Assembly (NCBI RefSeq): GCF_009725995.1
Contig: NZ_RCNS01000004.1
Location: 124,001-188,000 of the forward strand
Direction: 5' to 3'
Length of the DNA stretch: 64,000 bases
From: Zobellia laminariae
GTDB taxonomy: Bacteria; Bacteroidota; Bacteroidia; Flavobacteriales; Flavobacteriaceae
This document shows, one piece after another, positions 17,284-25,907 of this stretch; the stretch's first letter is position 1, and the number at the start of each line of letters is the position of its first letter. The notes under the pieces were generated by a model. That model did not search any database, was not told where the DNA came from, and worked only from the letters and a program-made list of their open reading frames with translations. Both the position numbers and the translations under genes were made by a program.

Positions 17284-19053
17284 ATGATTGTAAATAAGAC
17301 CACTAAAGCAAATCCCGAGATAACTATAACAGGAGCAAAGCAAAATTTACGAACCTCCCTTAAGAAAGTATATGACCATGATGGTACGGTGGTCTATGAT
17401 TTTGAAGTTACAAGTGACGAACAAATAGTACCTAAGCCATTTACATTACATTGGAAGGTTCCGGCAGTAAATGTAAAGGGTGTTTGGAAACCTACTACGG
17501 ACTTCAATAAACGTATTCAGGCAGACTGGGAATTAGATAATATGGAGTCAAGAATTTCCATCGATTCTCCGGTAATTTCTCTTTTTGGCAATAGCGATGA
17601 GAATATTTTAACCTTTGCTTGTTCCAATGCTATCAATAAATTGGAAATGAATGCTCGTTTACGAGAAGAGGACAATTGTTTTTACTGTCATATTACTTTT
17701 TTTACGGAACAGCATTATCCACTAAAAAACTTCAAAGTCCAATTACGATTGGATAACCAAAACGGGCATTTTTCAGATAGCCTAAGGGCTGTGTCTTCTT
17801 GGTGGGAAACCTTTGAGGAACTAAAGCCGGCATATGTTCCTGCTATTGCAAAAAAGCCATTGTACTCTACTTGGTATCAGTTTCATCAAAATCTTGATGT
17901 ATCGTTACTTTTAAAGGAGTGTAGATTGGCGAAAAATTTAGGTTACGAAGCTATTATCATTGATGATGGTTGGCAAACGTTTGATACAAATAGAGGATAT
18001 GATTTTACAGGCGATTGGCAGCCGGATCGTATTCCTAAAATGGCAGAATTTGTAAAAAGTGTTCACGAAACGGGTATGAAAGTAGCCCTTTGGTATTCGG
18101 TTCCTTTTTGTGGTGAAAAATCAAAAGCTTATAAACGTTTTAAAGGGAAATTCCTGACAGAAGACCACAGATGGGCACCTGTTTTTGACCCACGGTATCC
18201 AGATGTAAGACAATACCTTATCGATATTTATACAAATGCAGCTAAAGACTGGAATTTAGACGGTTTTAAATTAGATTTTATAGACGACTTTAGATTCTAC
18301 AAAGACACACCTACTAAGTTAGGGTCAGATGCTGATTACGCTTCTATAAACGGAGCTGTTGACAGATTGTTGACCGATGTAAAAAACGCTTTAACAGAAA
18401 TTAACCCCGAAATCTTTATCGAGTTCAGACAGAAATATACTGGGCCTGCAATGCGTAAATATGGAAACATGTTCCGGGCTTTTGATTGCCCGGGAGATGC
18501 TACCATGAACCGATTGCGAATAGCAGATATTCGTATGCTTGCGGGTAATACGGCTGTACATTCAGATATGGTGACATGGCATGCAGATGAACCATTGGAA
18601 ATTGCGGCACTTCAAGTCATTAATACGCTTTTTGGTGTTCCTCAACTTTCGGTAATGTTAAGTGATACACCTAAGGAATATTTAAATATGATCGGGTTTT
18701 ACACCAAGTACTGGAATGAAAATGCAGATGTTCTTATGAACGGCGATTTTCTTCCTTCTAAACCTCTTGCCAACTATCCCACAGAAAGGGTATCTAAGAA
18801 TGGGCAGGTAATTATTGGTGTTTATGATGCTTGGGTTACTGAGCTTAATGAAGCGCATAAACTTATAGATATATTAAATGGTCAAATTGCGGATCAAATT
18901 ATCGTCCGAAGCACCAAAGATTTAGGAACTTATCGCTGTAAAATTTATGATTGCCAAGGAAGTTTGATAAGGGAGGATAATGTAGTATTTTCGAAAGGCG
19001 TACTGGAAATAGCGGTTCCTGCTTGTGGAATTATAAGAGCCGAGAAAATATAG
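17284..19053 (+). CDS. GH36-type alpha-galactosidase (melibiase-like glycoside hydrolase)
   Basis: The 589-residue enzyme has an N-terminal beta-rich region (about 1-185) and a clan GH-D TIM barrel. IIIDDGWQ (225-231) is the substrate-contact loop, Asp331 in GFKLDF the expected nucleophile, and Asp401 in AFDCPGDA lies near the expected acid/base position (Asp405 is an alternative). A beta domain ends the protein. No signal peptide or lipobox is seen, so it should act in the cytoplasm on imported galactosides. It is shorter than the roughly 700-residue classical GH36 enzymes. Downstream acetyltransferase and symporter genes follow closely in the same direction. The activity is inferred from the fold and motifs; other alpha-linked galactose or related substrates remain possible. 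Confidence 0.85.
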   Translation: MIVNKTTKANPEITITGAKQNLRTSLKKVYDHDGTVVYDFEVTSDEQIVPKPFTLHWKVPAVNVKGVWKPTTDFNKRIQADWELDNMESRISIDSPVISLFGNSDENILTFACSNAINKLEMNARLREEDNCFYCHITFFTEQHYPLKNFKVQLRLDNQNGHFSDSLRAVSSWWETFEELKPAYVPAIAKKPLYSTWYQFHQNLDVSLLLKECRLAKNLGYEAIIIDDGWQTFDTNRGYDFTGDWQPDRIPKMAEFVKSVHETGMKVALWYSVPFCGEKSKAYKRFKGKFLTEDHRWAPVFDPRYPDVRQYLIDIYTNAAKDWNLDGFKLDFIDDFRFYKDTPTKLGSDADYASINGAVDRLLTDVKNALTEINPEIFIEFRQKYTGPAMRKYGNMFRAFDCPGDATMNRLRIADIRMLAGNTAVHSDMVTWHADEPLEIAALQVINTLFGVPQLSVMLSDTPKEYLNMIGFYTKYWNENADVLMNGDFLPSKPLANYPTERVSKNGQVIIGVYDAWVTELNEAHKLIDILNGQIADQIIVRSTKDLGTYRCKIYDCQGSLIREDNVVFSKGVLEIAVPACGIIRAEKI

Positions 19054-19063
19054 TAGACTTCAA

Positions 19064-19621
19064 ATGACGGAAAAAGAAAAAATGATTAGCGGAGAACCCT
19101 ATAATCCCAATGATAAAGAATTGGTTAGGGGAAGGTTAAACGCAAGAAGACTGATGCGTGAAATTGAGTCTATACCTATGGACAAAGAACGGCAGCGCAA
19201 ACATTTTTTTAAAGAACTATTTGCCGTGACTGGTAAGAATTTTTACATCGAAAATCGTTTTACATGTGATTATGGCTTCAATATTTATTGGGGTGAAAAC
19301 TCATATGCTAATTTTGATTGTATTATTTTGGATGCCGCACCAGTATATATCGGTAAGAATGTGATGATGGCACCAGGTGTAAAACTGCTAACGGCCACGC
19401 ATCCTCTAGAATTTGAAGCAAGAAACTCAGGTATTGAATATGCAAAACCTATCCGGATAGGAGATAACGTTTGGATTGGTGGTGGGGTAATCGTTAACCC
19501 TGGAGTTACTATCGGAAACAACAGCGTTATCGGTTCCGGTAGTGTCGTTGTTAAGGATATTCCTGAAAATGTAGTCGCTGTAGGCAATCCGTGCCGCGTA
19601 TTAAAGAAAATTGATAACTGA
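19064..19621 (+). CDS. maa: Sugar O-acetyltransferase, LacA/Maa type
   Basis: Acetyl-CoA-dependent hexapeptide-repeat acetyltransferase of the galactoside/maltose acetyltransferase family. The 185 residues show the N-terminal Maa helix domain (MISGEPYNPNDKELVRGR), a left-handed beta-helix from about residue 60, and the catalytic His113 in LLTATHPLE. It starts 10 bases after the alpha-galactosidase stop, so the two are cotranscribed. Acetylating galactosides or unmetabolised sugar analogues, as LacA does in the lac operon, would fit the context; this is inference. Confidence 0.9.
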   Translation: MTEKEKMISGEPYNPNDKELVRGRLNARRLMREIESIPMDKERQRKHFFKELFAVTGKNFYIENRFTCDYGFNIYWGENSYANFDCIILDAAPVYIGKNVMMAPGVKLLTATHPLEFEARNSGIEYAKPIRIGDNVWIGGGVIVNPGVTIGNNSVIGSGSVVVKDIPENVVAVGNPCRVLKKIDN

Positions 19622-19669
19622 TAATCCAGTTATATCTATTACTCAATACCAACTTAAAACACCAAAAAC

Positions 19670-21319
19670 ATGCTCTCAATAGTTTCTTTTGTAGGTTTTA
19701 CACTTTTAGTAGCCGTTATCGCTTGGTACGCTACAAGAAGTACCAATGAAAATTCTGCTGACGGTTATTTTCTAGCCGGGAGAAGCCTAGGGGCAATTAC
19801 AATTGCTGGTTCGTTGCTTTTGACCAACCTTTCTGCAGAGCAGATTGTGGGGTTGAACGGACAAGCGTTTACCGAAGGTGTTTTGGTAATGGCTTGGGAA
19901 ACATTGGCGGCTATAGCAATGATTATAACTGCTGTATTCCTTCTTCCTAGATACATGAGAGGTGGTATAACAACGATTCCGCAATTTGTGGAAGATAGAT
20001 TCGATCATGGTACAAAAGCTATTCTTACGGCTTTATTCTTATCTGGTTATGTAATTGTGGTGATTCCTTCGGTACTGTATTCGGGATCCCTGGCATTTAG
20101 TACAATGTTTGATTTACCTAGTCTCCTTGGACTTTCCGATACAGCTACGCTGTGGCTCTGTGTTTGGAGTATTGGTACAATCGGTATAATCTATGCAATC
20201 TTTGGCGGATTAAAGGCTGTTGCGGTTTCTGACCTTATCAATTCAATCGGTCTTTTAATTGGTGGGCTTCTTATTCCTGTTTTTGGGCTAATGGCTATAG
20301 GTGATGGGAGTATTTTAGATGGAATATCTATTCTATGGGAAACTCATCCTGAGAAATTTAATGTAAAAGGAGATGTAGATGCTTCTATTCCTTTTGGAAC
20401 TATTTTTACGGGAATGATGCTTGTGCAGATGTTCTATTGGGGTACGAACCAAGTTATTTTACAGCGTGTTTTTGGAGCAAAAAATTTAAAGGAGGGTCAA
20501 AAAGGGGTAATCCTAGCAGCTTTAGTGAAATTTTTGATACCAATAATTGTAGTATTACCAGGTATCATTGCTTGGTATATTTTTGAAGGTAAATTAGATA
20601 ATCCTGATCAAGCTTATCCTAAATTGGTAGCTACAGTGCTTCCTGCTGCATTTACGGGGCTTTTTGCCGCGGTACTTTTTGGTGCCATTTTAAGCTCGTT
20701 CAATAGTTTGTTGAATAGTAGTGCTACTTTATTCGGATTTGACCTTTATAGACAATATTTTAAAAAGAGCGCTACTGAGTTAGAAACTGTGAAGGCAGGT
20801 AAGGTATTTGGTCTTGTGCTAGGTATTTTAGGGATGTGCGTGGCGCCTTTGATTGCGAATGCTCCACAAGGTCTTTTTGCTTGGTTGCAAGAAGCAAATG
20901 GTTGTTATAGTATTCCTATTCTAACTGTAATCGTTATTGGTTTCTTTACGAAACGTGTGCCAGCAATAGCCGCTAAGATTGGCGTAATTTCAGGGGTTGT
21001 CCTGTATTCTATAAGTCAGTTTATTATCAAGCCTTATTATGTGGATAATGCGCTTGCTGAAGCTGCCCAAAACGGAATAACTGAAGCTAAAGCTTTGAGT
21101 GTGATACAGGCAGAAGCCTATCCACACTTTTTACATGTAATGGCTATCTTGTTTGTTTTGAACATTATCATCATGTTGGTAATCGGAAAACTTTATCCAA
21201 GGGATACAGATTACGAGCCGATGACTACAGATGCTGTAAGTGTTGAGCCTTGGAAATATGCTTTTATAGCAGGAGCAGCCATCACAGCTTTGGTACTGAG
21301 TACTTATTTGATATTCTAA
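19670..21319 (+). CDS. Solute:sodium symporter (SSS/SLC5 family), probable sugar importer
   Basis: A polytopic inner-membrane protein of 549 residues with about 13-14 hydrophobic segments. Family signatures are visible: SADGYFLAGRSLGAITIAGSLLLTNLSAEQIVGLNGQAF near the N-terminus, FGGLKAVAVSDLINS in the middle, and NQVILQRVFGAKNLKEGQKG. It resembles the sugar branch (SGLT/YidK-like). It lies 48 bases after the acetyltransferase and ends the locus. It is the likely step that moves the sugar from periplasm to cytoplasm, where the alpha-galactosidase without a signal peptide would cleave it. The convergent PAP2 gene follows after 12 bases. Confidence 0.92.
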   Translation: MLSIVSFVGFTLLVAVIAWYATRSTNENSADGYFLAGRSLGAITIAGSLLLTNLSAEQIVGLNGQAFTEGVLVMAWETLAAIAMIITAVFLLPRYMRGGITTIPQFVEDRFDHGTKAILTALFLSGYVIVVIPSVLYSGSLAFSTMFDLPSLLGLSDTATLWLCVWSIGTIGIIYAIFGGLKAVAVSDLINSIGLLIGGLLIPVFGLMAIGDGSILDGISILWETHPEKFNVKGDVDASIPFGTIFTGMMLVQMFYWGTNQVILQRVFGAKNLKEGQKGVILAALVKFLIPIIVVLPGIIAWYIFEGKLDNPDQAYPKLVATVLPAAFTGLFAAVLFGAILSSFNSLLNSSATLFGFDLYRQYFKKSATELETVKAGKVFGLVLGILGMCVAPLIANAPQGLFAWLQEANGCYSIPILTVIVIGFFTKRVPAIAAKIGVISGVVLYSISQFIIKPYYVDNALAEAAQNGITEAKALSVIQAEAYPHFLHVMAILFVLNIIIMLVIGKLYPRDTDYEPMTTDAVSVEPWKYAFIAGAAITALVLSTYLIF

Positions 21320-21331
21320 ATAAGGAAGAAT

Positions 21332-22165
21332 TTAAAACTGAATAACCACACCAAGTGTTCCGGGTCCAAAGTTGAGGTTCCAACTGGTCTTTTTAGTTTG
21401 GTCGTTGTACTTTTGGTCGTATTTTTTATCAAGATACCTGTCTATAGATTCTACGGTAGCTATGCTGATTGCAACAGCAAAAACAAAGTCACTTAAATAA
21501 TGCTGACCGTCCCAAATACGGGAAATTCCGGGGATAGCTCCCAAAGTGTAAACACCCGCTTTTATCCACGGGCTTTTAAATTGCTTACCAATAGCATAGG
21601 CGTTGGTAAATGCCAACAATGCGTGCCCTGATGGAAAAGAATGATAGTTTCGGTTTGAATTGAACGGGTCAAAAGTATCTTTCCCTTTTTCCGCAACGGG
21701 CCTTGCACGACCTACAACAGATTTTAAAACTTGCTGTAAAAAACCTGAAGAAGTTGCAGATGCAATTAGAAGAACACCCGTACGGCGAAGTTTTTCATTC
21801 TTGGTGATTAGTCCAGCCAAGTAAACTCCTGATGTTGCTAAATAATTATTTTCTGGGCTACCATAAAGTTCGCCATATTCACGAATAACATGTGGTACAC
21901 TTTCTTTTTGTCTTTGTATAAACTCAGAGCTTTCTTCATCAAAAAGATAAATTGCTCCCGTACCAGCTACCACACCGCCCAGTTGTGCCCACTGTTGGCC
22001 CTTCCAATGAATTGGTCTAGCATAGGAATATCCTACACCTTTAAACATATTTACAAAGTCGTATTTAAACATATCCCACCTTTTTTCAGTAGGTGCTACA
22101 ATAGAATCTTGAGCGTATGTCCCAATTGTAAAGAAAATAAAGAGTAAGGCTATGGTCTTTTTCAT
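21332..22165 (-). CDS. PAP2-type phosphatase with signal peptide
   Basis: Acid phosphatase/lipid phosphatase of the PAP2 superfamily. The three signature motifs are present: KSVVGRARP, the central PSGH in SFPSGHALLAF, and SRIWDGQHYLSD. The start is set at the ATG at 22165, which gives a normal signal peptide (MKKTIALLFIFFTIGTYAQ); the longer frame adds 13 unlikely residues. A few hydrophobic segments follow, so it is periplasmic or membrane-bound, acting on lipid phosphates or undecaprenyl pyrophosphate; the substrate is not determined by the sequence. It is unrelated in strand to the sugar locus with which it converges. Confidence 0.88.
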   Translation of the reverse strand: MKKTIALLFIFFTIGTYAQDSIVAPTEKRWDMFKYDFVNMFKGVGYSYARPIHWKGQQWAQLGGVVAGTGAIYLFDEESSEFIQRQKESVPHVIREYGELYGSPENNYLATSGVYLAGLITKNEKLRRTGVLLIASATSSGFLQQVLKSVVGRARPVAEKGKDTFDPFNSNRNYHSFPSGHALLAFTNAYAIGKQFKSPWIKAGVYTLGAIPGISRIWDGQHYLSDFVFAVAISIATVESIDRYLDKKYDQKYNDQTKKTSWNLNFGPGTLGVVIQF

Positions 22166-22333
22166 AATGACTGCAAAACTAGATGTATTTTGAAAACCTT
22201 CCATACTTAAAGTCGAAAAAAATAGACTCTATCGGTTGTAATTGTGTTCATGAAGTTCGGGTCTTTTGTTAAGATACGGAATAAATGGATAGAATTATCA
22301 ATTGTGCAGTTGATGAAAAAGAAGGGTTTTACG

Positions 22334-23236
22334 CTAGAAATAGATTTCTTGCGCAAGACGAAAGGTATTGGCATGAGCGTCAACAATAGTTTTTATGTCT
22401 GGTGAGTACCCGCCTCCCATACTACATTGAACAGGTATTTGAAACTGGTTGCAAGTTTCTAGTACAAACGCATCCCGTTCTTTACAACCTTCAATACTAA
22501 GCCCTAAAGTACCAAGTTTGTCCGAAGCAATTACGTCTACACCGCAAAGGTAAAAGATGAAATCTGGTTTTTCTTCGGAAATCAGTTTCGGTAAAGTTTC
22601 TTTTAATAAAGACAAATAATCGCTATCACCAGTATCTTTGGGGAGGGCAATGTCTAAATCCGATTGTTCTTTCTTAAAGGGATAGTTGCTGGCCCCGTGC
22701 ATGGAAAATGTAAATACGGAAGCATCGTTCTGAAAAATTTCTGCAGTACCGTTTCCTTGGTGCACATCTAAATCAACAATCAGTATTTTTTTAGCCAAGC
22801 TTTTTGCCTGTAAATATCTTGCTCCAATAGCCTGGTCGTTCAACATACAAAAAGCTTCACCATGATCAGAGTAGGCGTGGTGCGTTCCACCGGCAATATT
22901 CATGGCTATACCGTTTTCTAAAGCATATAGGCAACCTTTCATTGTGCCATCTGCTATCATCCGTTCGCGCTCAACTAAATCTTCGGTCAGTGAAAACCCT
23001 ATTTTTCTGGCTTCACGAGATGGAATTTTTATATTTAAAAGATCATAGAAGTATTCTGGGTCGTGAACAGCAACAATGTATTTATCGTTTGGTATTTCTG
23101 GCTCAAAGAAGTTTTCAAGCGTACACGTGCCTTCATGTAAAAGCTGTTTGGGTAACAACTCGTACTTAAGCATTGGAAACCTATGCCCTTCGGGTAAGGA
23201 ATGTTTGTAAATAGGGTGATACGCAATCTTGAGCAT
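22334..23236 (-). CDS. Histone deacetylase-like zinc amidohydrolase
   Basis: The 300-residue cytosolic protein has the class I/II deacetylase core: GGTHHAYSDHGEAFC with His119 and His120, the metal-site segment DLDVHQGNGT (Asp155, Asp157, His159), CGVDV with Asp234, and the GGGY segment with Tyr277. Bacterial relatives deacetylate acetylpolyamines or protein lysines, including acetyl-CoA synthetase in AcuC; which applies here is unknown. The gene stands alone between PAP2 and a microprotein gene on the same strand. Confidence 0.9.
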   Translation of the reverse strand: MLKIAYHPIYKHSLPEGHRFPMLKYELLPKQLLHEGTCTLENFFEPEIPNDKYIVAVHDPEYFYDLLNIKIPSREARKIGFSLTEDLVERERMIADGTMKGCLYALENGIAMNIAGGTHHAYSDHGEAFCMLNDQAIGARYLQAKSLAKKILIVDLDVHQGNGTAEIFQNDASVFTFSMHGASNYPFKKEQSDLDIALPKDTGDSDYLSLLKETLPKLISEEKPDFIFYLCGVDVIASDKLGTLGLSIEGCKERDAFVLETCNQFQIPVQCSMGGGYSPDIKTIVDAHANTFRLAQEIYF

Positions 23237-23320
23237 ACTGCAAATATAGGAGGTCTATCTCCTTTTTGAAATCAAGAAATTGTAAAAGTAGACGGGTAAG
23301 TTTTTGAAGAGAGAAATTGC

Positions 23321-23515
23321 CTAAGCTACTTTCTTTAAAAGGTCAAAACAAGGACAGCGCCCACACCTTTTGCTTTCGTTTTTTTTATACTTTTTACAAC
23401 ACTTGCTTTTCAGCTTAGCGTTATCTGCAAGTGCATTTTCAACTTTACGTTGTAGAAGTTCGGATTTTGCTCCTTTTTTATCCTTCTTTTTGGACGATTT
23501 CTTCTTTTTTGACAC
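23321..23515 (-). CDS. 64-residue lysine-rich protein with a cysteine cluster
   Basis: Starts at GTG (23515). The first 20 residues are mainly Lys and Ser. The C-terminal half carries five cysteines, two in KCCKKYKK and three in RCGRCPCFDL, a spacing that could bind a metal. There is no signal peptide or membrane segment. I recall similar short proteins in other flavobacteria but know of no function. It lies 84 bases from the deacetylase start on the same strand. Coding status is supported by the non-random Cys pattern; the start could be wrong. Confidence 0.6.
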   Translation of the reverse strand: MSKKKKSSKKKDKKGAKSELLQRKVENALADNAKLKSKCCKKYKKNESKRCGRCPCFDLLKKVA

Positions 23516-23710
23516 GGGTCTTAGTTCTAGATATTGAACAAATGTAGTTATTTTAAATAAATCTAAATAAGCTTTAAAAGTTAAAATTGATGTTTAGCTT
23601 CAATGAGATTTTAATGCAGGGTAGTTTTAACGTGTTGGTTTTGAGTACTTTATTTTGATGTAGAACCTCGTCTATCCTTTAATAGAAGGGATATTGGAGA
23701 AATTTATAAC

Positions 23711-25837
23711 CTATTTTTTATGCAAGGCCAACTGAATTCGTTTTCTTGGAATATCAATGGATAAAACCTTTACAATGATTTGTTGATTAAGGTGTACATG
23801 CTCGTTCACGTCTTTCACGAATGTATCTGATAAATTGGATACATGAATAAGACCACTTTCTTTAATGCCTATATCTACAAAACATCCAAAGTTGGTAATG
23901 TTGTTCACAATACCCGGCAATAGTTGACCTTCTTCTAAATCTGTAATAGATTTGATGTTTTGATTGAAAGCGAAAACTTTGGCTTTCTCACGACGGTCAA
24001 GACCTGGCTTTTCTAATTCCTCAACAATATCTTTTAGAGTGGGTAAGCCTATGGTTTCAGTACAATACGCCTGCAAGTTTACACTTTTTAAAGTGCTGCT
24101 ATTTCCTATCAGTTCTGTGAGCGGAATTCCTTTGTCCTTGGCTATTTTCTGAACTATGGAATAGCTTTCTGGGTGTACGGCAGAATCATCCAATGGATTC
24201 TTGGCATTTTTAATCCGAAGAAAAGCTGCTCCTTGTTCAAACGCTTTACCGCCAAGACGGGCTACTTTTTTAATTTCAGTCCGGCTTTTGAAAGCTCCAT
24301 TTTCGTTTCGGTAGGTGACGATATTTTCTGCCAATTTAGGTCCAATACCAGAAACGTAGCTCAACAAAGGTACGCTAGCAGTATTGATATTCACGCCAAC
24401 AGAATTCACACAACTCTCCACCACGCTATCTAAAGAAGTCTGAAGTTTACTTTGGTCTACATCATGTTGGTACTGTCCAACACCAATAGATTTGGCATCT
24501 ATTTTAACAAGCTCCGCTAAAGGGTCGGCTAGTCTTCTTCCTATAGAAACAGAACCTCTTACCGTTACATCATAATTCGGAAATTCATCACGAGCTATTT
24601 TTGAAGCAGAATAAATTGAAGCTCCAGCCTCACTAACGACAAAAACTTCAATAGGATTTTTAAAGTGAATGCGCTTTACCAGCTGCTCGGTTTCACGGGA
24701 TGCCGTTCCATTACCAATGGCAATAGCCTCTATTTTATAAGCATCACACAGCGAGCTTATTTTTTTTATGGCTTCGGTATCCTTGTTCTGCGGGGCATGC
24801 GGATAAATGTTTTCATTGTGTTCTAAATCTCCTTGTGCGCTCAAGCAAACTACTTTACAGCCTGACCGGAAGCCAGGGTCTATTGCTAAAATCCGCTTTT
24901 CACCTAAAGGAGCTCCCAATAGGAGTTGTTTCAAGTTTTTAGAAAATACCATAATGGCATCATCATCTGCTTTTTCTTTTGCGTTTTTGAGGATTTCATT
25001 CGATAATGAAGGATAAAGTAAACGCTTGTATGCATCCGCTATAGCCAATTCAATATGAGGCGTACAGGAATTTTTGGATTTTATAACTCGGTCTTCAATA
25101 CGCCTAAGCATCTCATCAGAATCGATTTCTATTTTTACACGGATAAAACCTTCATTTTCGGCACGTAAAATGGCCAATAGTCGGTGAGAAGGACATCGTT
25201 TTAGAGCTTCGCTCCAATCAAAATAATCACGGAATTTTTGCGCTTTCTCATCTGCTTTCTTGGTTGAGATAACTTTTGTTACAATTAAAGCGCTTCGCTC
25301 TAATTGATTTCGTACTTGGTTTCTTATAGATATACGCTCGTTAATCCATTCTGCAATAATATGCCTTGCACCTTCTAAAGCTTCATCCGTATTGGCAACT
25401 TCACCATTGGTATATTGGTTGGCAGCCGCTTCAATATCATTATGGTTTTGAGCCATAATCATTTTAGCTAGAGGCTCTAATCCATTTTTACGAGCGGTTT
25501 CAGCTTTGGTTTTTCGTTTTTTCTTGAATGGTAGATATAAATCTTCAAGCGTAACAAGGTCGTCAGTCTGTTCAATTTTAAGCCGAAGCTCAGCAGTTAA
25601 TCCGTCTTGCTCTTCTATAGCTTTTAAAACTGCAATTTTTCGTTTTTCAAGTGCTTCAAACTGAGTTTTAAATTGTACAATGGCTCCAATCTGAACCTCA
25701 TCTAAATTACCCGTTATTTCCTTTCTATAACGCGAAATAAAAGGTACGGTACAATCTTGGTTAAGAAGTTCTACTGTATTCTCAATACTCTTTTGAGGGA
25801 GTTGAGTGTTTTTTGTGATGAAGGAAATGAGTTGCAT
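23711..25837 (-). CDS. tex: Tex family RNA-binding transcription accessory protein
   Basis: The 708-residue protein has the Tex/Spt6-like order: an N-terminal helical region, a YqgF/RNase H-like domain (about 325-450, RILAIDPGFRSGCKVVCLS and AIAIGNGTASRETE), tandem helix-hairpin-helix (about 490-560, LLSYVSGIGPKLAENIV and VARLGGKAFEQGAAFLRI), and a C-terminal S1 domain (about 635-708, QLLPGIVNNITNFGCFVDIGIKESGLIHVSNLSD). Tex proteins act on nucleic acids in transcription and RNA metabolism in the cytoplasm. Slightly shorter than the usual 720-780. It lies 70 bases downstream of metG on the same strand. Confidence 0.95.
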   Translation of the reverse strand: MQLISFITKNTQLPQKSIENTVELLNQDCTVPFISRYRKEITGNLDEVQIGAIVQFKTQFEALEKRKIAVLKAIEEQDGLTAELRLKIEQTDDLVTLEDLYLPFKKKRKTKAETARKNGLEPLAKMIMAQNHNDIEAAANQYTNGEVANTDEALEGARHIIAEWINERISIRNQVRNQLERSALIVTKVISTKKADEKAQKFRDYFDWSEALKRCPSHRLLAILRAENEGFIRVKIEIDSDEMLRRIEDRVIKSKNSCTPHIELAIADAYKRLLYPSLSNEILKNAKEKADDDAIMVFSKNLKQLLLGAPLGEKRILAIDPGFRSGCKVVCLSAQGDLEHNENIYPHAPQNKDTEAIKKISSLCDAYKIEAIAIGNGTASRETEQLVKRIHFKNPIEVFVVSEAGASIYSASKIARDEFPNYDVTVRGSVSIGRRLADPLAELVKIDAKSIGVGQYQHDVDQSKLQTSLDSVVESCVNSVGVNINTASVPLLSYVSGIGPKLAENIVTYRNENGAFKSRTEIKKVARLGGKAFEQGAAFLRIKNAKNPLDDSAVHPESYSIVQKIAKDKGIPLTELIGNSSTLKSVNLQAYCTETIGLPTLKDIVEELEKPGLDRREKAKVFAFNQNIKSITDLEEGQLLPGIVNNITNFGCFVDIGIKESGLIHVSNLSDTFVKDVNEHVHLNQQIIVKVLSIDIPRKRIQLALHKK

Positions 25838-25907
25838 ATGACTTTATTAACGACCGTTGAAAATAGTTGAGACAATTGAGAAAATCTTAGGCAAGCCTTT
25901 AAGGAAT

